DNA of 64,000 bases from Zygaena filipendulae (GCA_907165275.2 OU015655.1:12474501-12538500); one strand, 5' to 3'; positions 51,325-63,680 are shown, numbered from the stretch's first letter. The notes: generated by a model not told the origin, from the letters alone. Numbers and translations are program-made.

Positions 51325-51725
51325 AATATTATAAAGAGGTAAAGTTTGTGAGTTTTTGAGGTTGTAGGGGGTACCTAATCTCTGGATCTACTGAAACAAT
51401 TTCGAAAATTCTTTCACCATTAGAATGCTACATTATCCTTGAGTGTCATAGGCTATATTATAACCCGGAATTCGCGTAGGAACTCCGAAATTACCGCGGA
51501 TGAAAACGCGGAGAGCAGCTAGTCTATATATAAAAATAATTAATCCCTATTTCCCTTGTTCACCGCATCACGCGTTACGCGTCACCAATTTCGCTAATTT
51601 TTTTTGTTATATTTGTTATTCTAAGGAGAAGGTTCTTATAAAAGAAGTTTGGAGATCCTGCGGGAGTTTCGAAACTCACGTGGGTGAATCTCCGTAACGG
51701 TTGGACCGATTTTAACGGGACTTTC
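51325..51725. mobile_element. two short retroelement copies
   Basis: One (about 51325-51525) matches the copy interrupted at 28264-28585 and ends CGCGGAGAGCAGCTAGTC. The next (about 51520-51725) ends ACGTGGGTGAATCTCCGTAA. Confidence 0.65.
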
Positions 51726-52337
51726 ACTGTTAATAATTAGCTGATGTTATGAGAAGTAAATTGGGCTAGGTTGGCGTTCCTGCGGACTCGCGACAGCGAC
51801 AGTTCGACGCCTAGACGCGGCGACAGGCTGCGGCCTACAATTTACAACGTGTTCATAATACAACGTGTTAATGAATTAACTGAAAACCTAATACACCCCA
51901 TTTAAAAAAATGAACAATAATAAGATTAAAATAATATTATGTCAAAAAAATTTATACTTTAAAAGTTGTTCAACATTAGTTTGGAGGTGACCTATCTACG
52001 AGATTCCAAGCGCTACGCCCGCGCCTACCGGTTCGAATTTTTATGCTGCGGGCGGCGTACGCGCTAAATATTGTATTTTAAATAATTTACACATGGGCTA
52101 ATAAAAATGAAAACATATAACCTATATTAAAATATAGTGCGATCGATTCGCTAGTTGATTCTGAGCAAACTACTTTTTAGTTTTCAGTTAACACGTTGTA
52201 TATTTTGTTCAAGACTCCGCACATTTGGCGTCGCAGGGTCGCAACAAGCTAGGGGAGTCGGAGCGCGCTCGTTACTTGAGACGCAGAGCTGTCGCTTGCT
52301 TCGACGACAAGTCGTTGCGACAAGACGCAACGACGAG

Positions 52338-52403
52338 ATGCATAATGTACGCAGGCACTTAAAGTTTCATACATTCACGTCGACCAGCGTGGATCGCAAG
52401 CAG
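52338..52403 (+). CDS. candidate first coding exon on the plus strand (weak)
   Basis: An ATG at 52338 opens 22 codons (MHNVRRHLKFHTFTSTSVDR then KQ) that end exactly on a codon boundary at a near-perfect donor CAG|GTACGT (52404-52409). The 130 bp upstream are GC- and CpG-rich against AT-rich flanks, and an initiator-like TCAGTT lies at 52186. I do not recognise the peptide, and no downstream exon was found in the remaining 11.6 kb. Chance or an old repeat is at least as likely. Confidence 0.2.
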
Positions 52404-53302
52404 GTACGTCAAAATGCACATGCATAATGTTTCGTTTTTCAAGTGGATGCAACGAAAATGGAACAAGTATGCAATATTTTTTTCCGGCCTGTACAAGGCT
52501 TGTGTACAGTAAGCAACCAAAGTAATTAAACCGTTTTCACTGAGGTGGAAATGTACCAGGAGTAAATACACGAAGGGAGTAAAGATAATAATGTGTTATA
52601 TAAAAATGCGAGCATTTATATACTATACCGATATAGCGATTCCTTTCGAGAAGCAACACTAGAACGTTGGGTTTTATCGTGTTGGTCGTTGTCGTTAATT
52701 GGTAAGGTTGGGATCACAATCTTCCATAAAACAAAATCTTCCGAAAAATTTTATGCGACCAGTCGAAATATTACCTTAATCCTTATTAGTTGCAATAAGA
52801 CTTAAAAACTAACTGCGTCTAACGTTCTAACGTAACTACGTTCGATGGCGACTGTACACTCAGAACGAGTGGTCCAAAATGCAAAATAAATGCAATTCGG
52901 TAAGTGCATACCTACTTCACGATTCATCCGGAAATATGAAGTTCCAGCAGCGAACTTGTGCTCCAGGCATTTATGGAAAAGTGTATAGAAAAAATTCCTT
53001 CTAATTTCACATTTTATAGTTGGTATACACCTGTTGAAAATGATGCTGGTACTCAAATAAAATTTGCTTATTCTATAAAAGCTATACACACTCTCGGTCG
53101 TACATAATAACGAACTACGAGGGCTCTACGGGCGGCTCGTGGTAACTCAGCAGTAGCATTTGACTCCTATTCCGTTTCAAGATATATAATACTAGTTTTA
53201 ACTTATAATCCAATTATGTGAGAAAAGGAGCCGTAACTATCTCAAACTACGGTATACAGAAGTCAGTAAAAAGCTTATCTACAATACTCGGTGAGATATG
53301 AC

Positions 53303-53716
53303 CAGCCCCCCTAGCCAAATTGACATTCAACAATCGTTAACGCATTGAAAATTAAAGAACGGAATCGTTAGGTCACGAAAAACTAGTTTTAATTTTACGT
53401 GAACAACCGCCGCACTCAGAGTCGACTTTAATGATTACTTAGTTAAGTATAGATTTTTAAAACAAAACTGCCGCAATCAGAGACGTTCAGTAAATTAATT
53501 TCATTTGGCATTAAATGAGATGTAACTTAATTAGTTAAATGCCAATTTACATTAATTTATTAAACTAGTCTGATTGCGGCAGTTTGTTTTAAAAATCTAT
53601 ACTTAACTAAGTAATCATTAAAGTCGACTCTGAGTGCGGCGGTAAGTCACTTAACGATTTGTTACTTAGTTTTGTATGCGTTAACGGTTGTAGAATGTCA
53701 ATTTGGATAGGGGGGC
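53303..53716. mobile_element. 'GTTGACATTC' MITE, copy 2, split by a foldback MITE
   Basis: The outer parts carry AAATTGACATTCAACAATCG and TTGTAGAATGTCAATTTGG. The insert is the GCCGCACTCAGAG foldback at 53407-53642. Confidence 0.85.
53407..53642. mobile_element. foldback MITE, 'GCCGCACTCAGAGTCG' family, copy 4, nested
   Basis: Inverted ends CCGCCGCACTCAGAGTCGAC and GTCGACTCTGAGTGCGGCGG are exact. Inner arms are ATTGCGGCAGT-type. Nearly identical to copy 2 of the pair at 42973-43211, so it is probably a recent mover. Confidence 0.88.
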
Positions 53717-54327
53717 AGTACCTGATGACGTCACCCGTTCAGACAAAAGATAGGATCTATACGACAAAGATTTGATTCTTGTTTATGGAAGTTCAGGTTG
53801 GCTGTTTAAAAGATACGGAAGACCCTACACCTTCAACGGTTCACCTTCACAGTAATCACTTAATTTACACTGGAACATAATCGTGAGTAACCGCGATCCT
53901 CGATTTGCTCGAGGCGACGTCGCGCAAAAACGAAAATGTAATAATTTTTCGATTTGCGTAATTTGATTTGCTGACTCATTTCATCGGGGGGGCTCGGCTC
54001 TCTAACGGCAGCTACGCCCTCAGTGACCGATGGCAAATTAATTTTTCACATTAACCAAATCAGGGCGATGCTAAATTAATATTTGATGGTGACCTCAAAA
54101 GAAAAGGTGGGCTAGCGAGACGTGTTCTCGTATCATATCTCTCTTAAGTTTCACATGCTTTTTTATAACACCCGAAAAATTAATTATAATGAAAATTGAA
54201 AACATATCGCTGAAATCATACCTAACCAGCTTTACCATTATAATAATAAAGCTAATAAAATAGATAAACCATATTGAAAAATAAAAAATAACATAATACA
54301 TACTAAGTAAAATACATAGGAGTAACA

Positions 54328-54480
54328 TACTAGCTGTGTTCGGAGTGCCGAGGGAATTCCGGGACAAATAGTACCCTATGCCCTTTGCACCTCTGTCAAC
54401 GTGAATGCAATGTTTAATTAAGGTGATCGATCCAGGCGTTCACGAGGGAAATAGGGATTCATTTTTATAAATATAGATAA
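54328..54480 (+). mobile_element. short retroelement fragment
   Basis: ACTAGCTGTG, then GGGAATTCCGGGACAAATAG and GTACCCTATGCC, ending near GGGATTCATTTTTATA. Confidence 0.6.
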
Positions 54481-54633
54481 TAATTATACATTTGTAAACA
54501 ATGTAATACACACAAGACAGTCAATACACACAATACAAACATATTTCGTGTTATGCATTAGTACTTATATAGGTTTTTCATTCAATATCATCCTTTACTA
54601 TAAATAGTTAGAAACATGCTGTTTCTTTTCAGG

Positions 54634-54730
54634 TGGCGGTAGCTCAGAATTCTAGCCTCCTAATCAAAAGTCGGTTCAATACTAGATTCGCACCTATAGG
54701 TCACAGTACACACACACACACACACTGACG
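54634..54730 (+). mobile_element. diverged tRNA-like SINE head with CA repeat
   Basis: GGTGGCGGTAGCTCAGAATT (A-box-like), GGTTCAATACTAGATTC (diverged B box), then (CA)n at 54709-54726. Confidence 0.5.
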
Positions 54731-54849
54731 TTAATTTTTTTTCTCCGGGACCGATTTAAAAAAAAAAAAATTTCAATATAAAGCAATGCAAGGAACTCAG
54801 TCAAGGTAGTCCCACTCCTGGGCAGCATTTGGTCCATACCCTGTCAATC

Positions 54850-54975
54850 ACCTTTTGAGTAAATCGTGTTTTCAAATAATAACGCCATTTTGTGTCATTT
54901 TTTTACATATTTAAACAGTGCACTAAGCTAAACACATACTTAAAAAATCTATGTTATATCAATGTAGATATCTCG
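54850..54975. mobile_element. 235-bp MITE family, partial copy 6
   Basis: Only the central part is recognisable (TTTTGAGTAAATCGTGTTTT and the following GCCATTTTGTGT); both ends are lost. Confidence 0.6.
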
Positions 54976-55205
54976 AGAAACCTCGGTGGCAATTATTGCA
55001 TCAGCGGCGACTGACTCACTGAGTCATGAAACGAGGGAAAAAAGGAAGTAAACGAGAAATAGCCACTAGGAGCCGCATTCTCTGACACCAACTGCTGCGA
55101 TGACTAAAAAATGCATCATACGAAGCTGGCAGCTATATTATATTATATCATTTAAGGTTGTTACGTCATGAACAAAATTTGATAAGTTCAATTATTATCA
55201 TCATC

Positions 55206-55431
55206 ACCTTATTCACTACGACCAGCAACAATCCTTGCCCATAACGGGCCCCAAAAACGCAATTCCAAGCATTCTAGATGCCAAAATATTAGAAATTATT
55301 ATGCTGTATGCCATAAGAAACCTTTTAAATGTGTTTTTTTGGAGTGAAACTTCTTTGATTACGAGCGAAAGACAGTTTTTGCGGTGCGTTATCTTAACGC
55401 GCCGTGTTATGGTCATAGTGAATAAGGGCCC
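55206..55431. mobile_element. 'GGGCCCTTATTCACTATG' MITE, copy 2
   Basis: From CCTTATTCACTACGACCAGC to GTCATAGTGAATAAGGGCCC. It is closely related to 7244-7474. Confidence 0.8.
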
Positions 55432-55810
55432 TGGAATAAGAAAAAACTACTCTTGTCGAAAAATCGTTCCTATACCTACCACGAGTGAAGTCTTGTGAAA
55501 CGGTTTGTTAACTAATAAATTTGTCACAGTTTATAGGTAGGTGTAAAATATGTGGGAAGCCCGTTGAGGTCAAGAAGACAAACGGTTTGTATTTCTTGTT
55601 TTGATCGTGACTGTGTAAGGATAAACAATTATTTTCTTAGTTATATTTGACACATAGGATGCTTTTTTTTTTTCAAACCGTTCACGAGGGAATTCCGACA
55701 CGGGCGATTGGGCAAGGAAGAGCGATTAACTTGTTTTATATTTGAACGAACATTATGCCAAAACGTGCATGCTGGTATTCTCTTGAGAATTGGTAGTTCC
55801 AGGATACAAT

Positions 55811-55923
55811 AGTACATTGTTATCCTAGGGGTGAAAGTAACTTATTTAGTCCCGAGACGGGGTTTGGTTCGCCAATAGATCGAGGGACTAAATAAGTCTT
55901 TCTCCCGAGGATAACACTGTGCT
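55811..55923. repeat. 113-bp imperfect foldback
   Basis: GTACATTGTTATCCTAGGGG and GAAAGTAACTTATTTAGTCC pair with GGACTAAATAAGTCTTTC and CCCGAGGATAACACTGTGC. Only one copy was seen. Confidence 0.65.
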
Positions 55924-56710
55924 TTTCATTACGAATGCAAGGAAAGTCAAAATAAAAATAGGAATTAGCTAAAGAAAAAAATGAGTGAATTTTATTTTAC
56001 ATAAATCAACCATTAGGTGTGCTACTGGCCAATAAGTATGCCCCTATGACATAAAAAAAAACTTGAGTTTCTGCATTATCCAGCTGTCAGTTGAAAGCGA
56101 TTCTCCCTAGTGCTGAAAAGTGTTACTTTCAACCCGCTTCTCAGGCAACTTTAGACCTACTTTCCGAGTATGAGTAATGAAAAAAATATTTAATGACAAT
56201 ATTCTTTTCCCGACATCCGACTTCAATGTGACAAGTTACCTATGTGTTGCACCAAAATATTTACTTACGAAAACCTCATGAAAATCCGTATTAGCGCGAA
56301 CAGACAAGAGAGTCAGATTATTGTTGATGTATTCATTTTTTCTGTATGGGTACGATATCGTTTTCGTATCTGATAAATTGACCAACATTTCCTCAATGCA
56401 CTTACGCAGTATTTATTGATCGCTCACAATCGATTTGCAGATAGATAAATATTTTAATTCGATTATTGACACGACTCTTTGCTTTGGGTTATATTATGCG
56501 AAACATGTTTACTAAACGTTCACTGTTGATTAGGCTAGGATTTTTAATCGGCTGTTGCTAGTCGTCCACTAAACGGACGAATAATAATCGTCCGCTAAAC
56601 GCAAAATGTATTTTTTACGAGATTTGCACGCCGATTGAAAAACCTTTTTATATGATAAACAATTTTTGTCTAAAAATAAATTGTAAAGTTATAAATAATA
56701 TACACACAGC

Positions 56711-56986
56711 CCTTATAGCGATGTTGACAATCTACTAAACTAAAGGAACGGAGTGGTCACGTCATGTCACATGGTCACGCTAAACTGGACTTTTGGTTGG
56801 ACGATATTACGTGGCTACGTGGTTAGAAAGAAAGAAAGAAAGAAAGAAAGAAAACTACATTTATTCCAGCACAATACACAAGAAAAAACAAATAAACGTT
56901 TAAAAAGTTGATTAAGATTAATTTCTGTTTTCTATGCGTTAAAGAATCTATATTGCAAACTTGGCTAGAGGGGTAGTAGTTTACCT
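56711..56986. mobile_element. 'GTTGACATTC' MITE, copy 3, decayed, with GAAA repeat insert
   Basis: GATGTTGACAATCTACTAAA at the left and TTTCTATGCGTTAAAGAATC at the right. A (GAAA)6 run at about 56827-56852 followed by a LINE-tail-like ACTACATTTATTCCAGCACA is inserted between them. Confidence 0.65.
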
Positions 56987-57274
56987 ATACAGAAGTATAG
57001 TATACGTATTTCTCGGTTTATTCCAACCAGTACTATGCCAAAAACTCATTTAAAAAATACCTGAAAAGTTACCAAAGTCGAGTCAACTCGAGTTCAGCTC
57101 AGTTTTCAAGGGTTAAATAAAACCAGAAGATTAAATACCTAGTGGCTTAAAAGTTAAAAATCCAACGAGAGAGATTGAAATTTATCCGAACAGAATTTGA
57201 GCATTTCTGCAACAGAATAAATACGTAGGTACTAGGTACAGACAGCATCAGAAATAAGTAAGCAGTTACTACAG

Positions 57275-57410
57275 GTACACGGTGCAATTTTCGTATTGAA
57301 ATTTACTATGGACGCATTTTAGAGACCATAGTAAAATTCTGAATAGTGCATTAAAAACGGGTTCTAAAATGCTTCCTCAGTAAATTTCAATATGAAAATT
57401 TCACCGTGTA
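57275..57410. mobile_element. 136-bp MITE-like foldback
   Basis: Ends TACACGGTGCAATTTTCGTA and AATATGAAAATTTCACCGTG, with inner ATTGAAATTTACTATGG and TCAGTAAATTTCAAT. Single copy. Confidence 0.75.
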
Positions 57411-57592
57411 CTAAACATTCAAAGTGACCATAATCGTCTATGCAACCAAAGCTGACTGTGTTGTGAGCACCCAGAGTTTCAATCGGTCTAATATTTCATG
57501 GCAAACTGAAAGTCGTCGTTTTTGTCAAACCTCAGTTGTAAAGCTAATTGTGAAGAATTATTTGTTATGACATTTTGACCAATATTTATAGT

Positions 57593-58189
57593 CCAGCAGC
57601 CCACGTCTTATTTTTCAGTGACTAATAACAGGCTGATTCTTCGTGAGTAGGTTCAGTTCGACGAGACACCCAAGCTTTTTATCTGTGAAATTTTTTGAAA
57701 CGGGTAGCTAATGAAGAGAGCAGGTGAAAAACAATTTGATTTGTTGGGGTGTCGAAATTGTCTGAGTAACAGTAAGATTTTTTATTGAAATGTTAAGATA
57801 ATTGGATAATAAACCCGGAAAAGTATTTGTCCTACAAAATGTTTGGTTCGACTGAAGACTTTTATTTGTACATTCCGAATATGAACAAATAACGAGGTCA
57901 TAAAAATATTAATAACCGACTGAATTTTTGTATGCAGTTTAGTAAATATTTGTATCATATCAGCTTAGTAAATGAAATGGTTGTGACCATTTCATACCAT
58001 AGTCCTACAAATTTAGTGGTGGGTTTTCCCAGCCTTACGCTGGGAAGTTGTAGATTTCACGGAACACTTTTAACCAGCAGTTTCGAGAATTTACACACAG
58101 GAAAAAGTTGGGTGTCTCGTCGAACTGAACTTATACTTACGAAGATTCAGCCTGTTATTAGTCACTGAAAAAAAAATGCGTGGGCTGCA
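57593..58189. mobile_element. 597-bp element with ~90-bp inverted ends
   Basis: The left arm, CCAGCAGCCCACGTCTTATT through TCAGTTCGACGAGACACCCA, is matched by GGGTGTCTCGTCGAACTGAA through GCGTGGGCTGCAG at the right. A 78-codon open frame inside has no recognised identity. Confidence 0.85.
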
Positions 58190-59695
58190 GTACTATTAGA
58201 TTATTTTGACGCATGCGATGCCAAGTATAACTTGAATACTACGTGTTTTTGTGTACTCTAGTTGTTATTAGGTTTTTTGGAAGTGAAGAACTATTTGAAT
58301 ACATGCTGTGCTCCTATATATTTACTGTTAACTGTAGGTACTATAAAAAACCATGTTTTGTTAATAAAACATTTAAAATATTCTGAGCGAAATTCAATAA
58401 AAATCATAATAGAATTTCCCATTTCAATTAGATTAAATTAAATACATAGCAACTTTCATTAACGTTTCACGCTTTTCGATTCTAGTATATAAATGTGTCC
58501 GCGTAGCTAGATGCTTGCGTAAGCCCGTAGACATAGGGACGAGCTGAGCGGAAAGATGTGGTTGGGAAAGCGATTATAAAAAAGGCAACCTCAAAATATT
58601 TGAGAATATTCTTAGGTTGAAGGATGACAAAAAAGGAAAAACTAAAAATACTGAAAATATAAGCAGCACATTTCCATTACCTACCATGTAAATAATAGAA
58701 ATTAAACAGAAATGTTAAGATTACACGTTTTTCTCTTTTGAGATTACGTCAACAGATTCACAAAATAGACTAGCCGGCCGGCTAGAATACCATATCATCA
58801 GGAACTAATGGAAAGCTCAGCAAATATATTAAATACAATCGAACTCGCATTGCAATAACGCCAAACAATTACACACAAAATCGCTATCGCCAGCAGCGCT
58901 GCACTGTGACAGCAGCCTCACAAACGAGTACATCGACCCACTTGCTGTCCCGTTTCGTTTCGCTACCTCACAATACCCGCGTCTCGCACATGACCAATTT
59001 TAATTTTTTTTTTCCAACATCACGCTTCACGGCGGACGGCAATTTCCTAGCATCATCAACGCACCACAACCAATAAGAAACTTTAATAATTCGATTGCAA
59101 AGGTGGAATTCGCTTGCAAAGGTGAAATTCGCTTGAAAACGTAAAATCAAACTTTTCGGAATCCAAAATTTCGTGGATAGGTATAGATTTTGAGTGTGAT
59201 ATATAAATTAGATAAACTTTGTCAAGTCTATAACATATTGTTAAATACCAAATTTTATTTAAAGTTGGTTAAAGCTTTTAATTTGATCGGTAGTTGACTT
59301 TTGAACTGGTTAATAAATGCGATACATTCATTAGATTTTCTCCAATTTGCTTGATAATTTAAACATCATCAAAAGATCTATCTAAATACATAAAACTATT
59401 TTTCCGTGCACTAAGTTATAGCACCAAGAAAAAGTTTTTGACAAGATCTGGATGAATAAGGCGCAAGGAAAGGTAGTCAAACAGTTCCACAATTACACAG
59501 GATAATTTAAAGTTCGGAATAAGAACAACTACACGAGTGGTTTTATGACTTGAATAGCAAACTCCTCGCAAACGCAATGCAAAAAACGTATGTACTGTTA
59601 CAAGTCTCGGCCAAAATCTAGTATAGTATTTTATATTATCTGTGGCCAAAATATTATAACAAAAAACTAACGCATCCAACCAAACAGCAAAGAGG
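58190..59695. other. no gene recognised
   Basis: A 17-20 bp tandem duplication (TTGCAAAGGTGGAATTCGCT, about 59095-59135) and a mildly GC-rich stretch at 58880-58985. Otherwise featureless AT-rich DNA. Confidence 0.45.
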
Positions 59696-59699
59696 GCCC

Positions 59700-59928
59700 G
59701 GGCCCTTATCCAGTATGACCAAAACACGGCGCGTTATGATAAAAAGCCACAATAATTGACTTTCCCTCGTTCTCAAAAAAGTTTCACTTCCAAAAAACAT
59801 ATTTACAACGTTTATTATGGCATACAGAATATTAATTTCTAATATTTTGGCACCTGGAACGTATAAGATTGTGTTTTTGGGAGGGCGTTACGGGCAAGGA
59901 ATGTTGTTGGTAATACTGAATAAGGGCC
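59700..59928. mobile_element. 'GGGCCCTTATTCACTATG' MITE, copy 3 (inverted)
   Basis: From GGGCCCTTATCCAGTATGAC to GGTAATACTGAATAAGGGCC. The body is in the opposite orientation to copies 1 and 2. Confidence 0.75.
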
Positions 59929-60012
59929 AAGTAAAGAGATACGAACGAGTTTAAACCATGGGTAGGCACGAGGTACCTATATATTCGGTGCGAAACGAAC
60001 GACTTGAATAAG

Positions 60013-60233
60013 AGCCCTGATTCACTATGAACAAAACACGTTGCGATACGATAACGCATAAGAAAGTTGGTATCTCAGCGTGCCCAAAAAAATATAAAAA
60101 TACAGCATGACGTATATAGCAGTATTATAGCATTCAGATTTCAGAATACTAATTTGTTATTTTTGCTATCTAGAACGTTTAGGATTGTGTTATAACCTAC
60201 AGACAATGTCGTTGGTCATAATGAATTAGGACC
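60013..60233. mobile_element. 'GGGCCCTTATTCACTATG' MITE, copy 4 (decayed)
   Basis: From GAGCCCTGATTCACTATGAA to GTCATAATGAATTAGGACC. It lies only 85 bp from copy 3 in the same orientation. Confidence 0.65.
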
Positions 60234-60644
60234 AAAATAAAGTACTCTCCATTTCAATATGACTTAAGAACTTGTTTAGTTTAAATTTTGTTTAAGTGAA
60301 ATTTAGTTTAATCAAATTTTATTAATTGAATTATTTCAAATTTGACTTATATTTAACTAATATTATCAATAAATTCTGAATCTAAATATCAACTCTGCCC
60401 TCACTTCCTTGATTTCAGCACTCGACAGTAAATCGTAAAAAATTGACCGACCTGTACAAAGTGGGTTAAATGGTATTTTATACAATTAAAAAGTACTTAA
60501 TATACATAAACTAGGTAAGTAAGCATATTATGTGCAACTAATTATTGCATACGTAAAGTTAATACCTACCAATTCATGTAAGTATAATATGTTGCAAGAA
60601 TCATTTGCAAGCAGCAAAAATTAAAGGTATATAAAATAATTGTA

Positions 60645-60885
60645 TATCTATACATATAAAATACTTTGTCCTGAATGACTGATGGATCAACGCTCAGCCT
60701 AAACTGCTGATCGTAGAGACCTGAAACTTGGGAGGGTGTAGTCTTTGTATGACGTAGGCATCCGATAAGAAAGGATTTTTGAAAATTCAACCCCTAAAGG
60801 GATGAAAAGGGGTTGCAAAGTTTGTATGGAACAATTCCGCGGAAACTTGGAAATTATCGTGGGTAAAACCGCGCGGGACAGCTAG
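60645..60885 (-). mobile_element. short retroelement copy
   Basis: TATACATATAAAATACTTTG, then GAACAATTCCGCGGAAACTT, ending CCGCGCGGGACAGCTAGTG. Related to 29470-29600. Confidence 0.65.
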
Positions 60886-61850
60886 TGAAAAATAAATGTA
60901 AATATATTTGAAATGTAGTCAAGGGTTAAGTGCGTTTCATACACAAAATAAGGGTTCTGTAGTTAACCTGGTGGAAATTTGAATTGATTTCCTTCTTTTT
61001 AATATACTTGTCTTTATCTAGCCATTTAGGAGTAATGTTTTGTTTGGAACATTTTCAATGAAACATTAAATGTATCATTCCCTTATAACTTAGAAATAAA
61101 TAATTATGATAGTTATCAGTTAACCAACTGACAGATGTCTGTATTCAGTTATCAATTATTTTTATCTTTTGTTTTAAGTAGGTGTTTATTTATACAAACT
61201 GGTTTTAAAGTTTTTAAAGTTTCTAAAAGTATCAAATTTATACTACATATTTATTGAAATTGCTGTTTAGTTTGATTTGTCTACAACAGTGCTTAACATT
61301 TCAATAACATGTTATTCCTAGGTTTTCTGTTGGCATACTATCAAAATAGTATTGATATACACTTAATGTGTCTGTTAGATTACATACGCATGCATGTGTA
61401 AAAGCTGCTTAAGGAACCCTACAAGTATGAAGCAATGAAACATTACACCACTTCACTAAACTAAAGTTATTGCCTAAAAAGGACGCATATTTGCACAAAA
61501 CTGTACTCATAACTAATGAATGTGTATTGTAAATTTTCAGTTAAGGCATTAAGGCATAAAAGTGCAACAAACAAAATCACGTTCACATTTAGGATTAGGA
61601 TTCCATTGACAGGTGTATACATAACAGGAAGAGGGGGTACCATCTTTATTGCAAACTTCTTTTTCATGAATCTATCAGTTGTCAATAAGGTTCTTTCTTT
61701 TTTGTCATAAAATATTATATGCAGGGCCCATAAAATAGAATCTTTTGAATGTGACACTTTTCAATTTAATAATGTGTTTTAGCAGATTTATTTTAGTCCT
61801 TTTAAAAAAAATCAAAAACAGATCCATCTATTCCACTCTAAATTTAGGCT
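60886..61850. other. no feature recognised
   Basis: AT-rich DNA. Short open frames on both strands near 61467-61757 overlap each other and resemble no known protein. Confidence 0.45.
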
Positions 61851-61854
61851 CACT

Positions 61855-61990
61855 CAAATCAAATCAAATCAAATCAAATATACTTTATTGCACACACAGT
61901 AGAAGACACAAAATTTACAAAACACAGAAACATATGGATACGTACAACGAGGCGACCTATATTGCTGAAAGCAATTTTTTCATAGGCTCA
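61855..61990. mobile_element. LINE-tail-like repeat, uninterrupted copy, with (TCAAA)n start
   Basis: A TCAAA run (61856-61879) leads into TACTTTATTGCACACACAGT and GCGACCTATATTGCTGAAAG. This is the intact counterpart of the split copy beside evi5 exon 12. Confidence 0.75.
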
Positions 61991-63440
61991 CTTTACAGTC
62001 AAGCCAATAAGTATTCATACATCACAAAGAGCTGTAGAAACTTAATATCTATTTTGAATATAATATGTTAATAAGCAAGAGTAAATATTAATTTAATGAC
62101 AGGAAGGCATCAACATAAGTCACTTTTTGATAATAATATTATTTATTACAATTTACAGGAATCTATTATGGCCAGAACCAAAGCAAATATACCTAGTGTC
62201 TTATAAACCATAAATAAACAATACAATGGTTATTATTCTCTGGCAGAGGTCAGAACTTGTTCAGAACTATAACCACTATACACAATACACAATGAATAGA
62301 TATTTATTTTTGTGATTACTTCAGCGGTTCCATTTTCAAATTTACGTGTGTAAAATAAAAACTCAAACTTTTAATTATGGTGGCATGTCCAATACAACAA
62401 AAACAAATTGTGGGTAAATAATTAAATATCTAGGCTACTACACACAAAATGGTAGATATACCAATTTAAAAACAGTATCATCCTAGTAAAAAAAAATATT
62501 GAAAAATTGGATTTGTAATTTGTATCCATAGACACTTTACTAGATTTGAAAGTAGGTACACAATCACAAATGATTTTTAATTAGGCAATTAAATACTACT
62601 ATGAATGTGACGCTTTCTCAGTGCTACTAACCATCCCACGGCCACATTAAATTACTGTATGTTCACTTCTAACATTGAAACTTTAAAACTAAAAAAACTA
62701 CGAGAAGTACCAACAAAAACAAACGTTTGTTTTTATATAAAAATACAGCAATATACCTAGGCAGGTAGGTACCTTCATAACGCTCACCTCGGACGCACAA
62801 CCCAATATTATTTTATCGACGCCAGAACTTATTCAAACGCCATATTTATTTTTATTTAAAAACTTTATAGAAAATACTTACATTTTGTTGAAGCCTCTAA
62901 TTGCTGTTTTATATAGGTATCAATTTTGATTAAAATTAATTTTCTGCGAGTAAAACTGGAACCGCCCAGCTGGCAAGTAGGTACCTACTTCTTAGCAATT
63001 TTGACTTTTGTTGAGTGTCGTTGACGTTCGCGTTCGACAGTATTTTTTTTTTAATTTACCCAATGGAGAAGGCAAAGGAAACTAAGTCCATACAGCCAAT
63101 TTAGTTGTATTTTTCTTCTGAAGTTATTTACATCGAAATGCAGTGGTGGTGGCATTGATCATCAGTACGAACCTAACCTAATCAAGAATGTCGGGGTCAT
63201 GGAAGTAATAAATACTACGTACAACGTCGGGGTACATTACCTTGTAATCATTTCATAATGTGGCCCCGACAGTAATGTTCCCATTGCTTTTTACTTACTT
63301 CAATAAACAGATCTAATATAAAATATTTGTGCCCTATTTGCGTAGACGGAGCGCCTATTTGACAATAACTTGACCCAATATTTAAGTAACGTAAACGAGC
63401 ACAAAGAAAGGAGGCGTGATTTCATCGACCAATAGGAGCG
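61991..63440. other. no gene recognised
   Basis: AT-rich DNA with a short inverted pair GTCGGGGTCA / TGGCCCCGAC (63191 and 63261) and a segment near 63055-63105 resembling parts of the 4801-5711 element. No exon was found. Confidence 0.45.
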
Positions 63441-63457
63441 GTGCTGTATATTCCGGC

Positions 63458-63483
63458 CACAAACCACTTAGAGATACTACCGT
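63458..63483 (+). promoter_or_regulatory. second site of the TTAGAGATACTACCGT word
   Basis: Matches 4417-4442 (minus strand) over 26 bp with two mismatches. A CCAATAG box lies at 63429 and two TATATTCCGGC words flank it. It could mark a promoter of a gene off the right edge, or a repeat. Confidence 0.2.
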
Positions 63484-63591
63484 ATATTCCGGCGTCATAC
63501 AATATCTTGTTGTGCATTACTGGTTCCCACCACTGAGCACAAACTCGCACGGAACAGGGAAATAAGCGGACGAATTACAATACGCCATTGA

Positions 63592-63670
63592 CATAGAAAG
63601 TCGTTGATGATCCGTTATTACCTTCTTATTTAATAATGGCGTCTATAATTATAATTTGCCAATGACAACG
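63592..63670. repeat. low-copy repeat shared with 27781-27870
   Basis: CATAGAAAGTCGTTGATG, AATAATGGCGTCTATAATTA and CCAATGACAACG, in the same order as at the evi5 exon 4 acceptor. Confidence 0.5.
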
Positions 63671-63680
63671 TTTCTTATGG

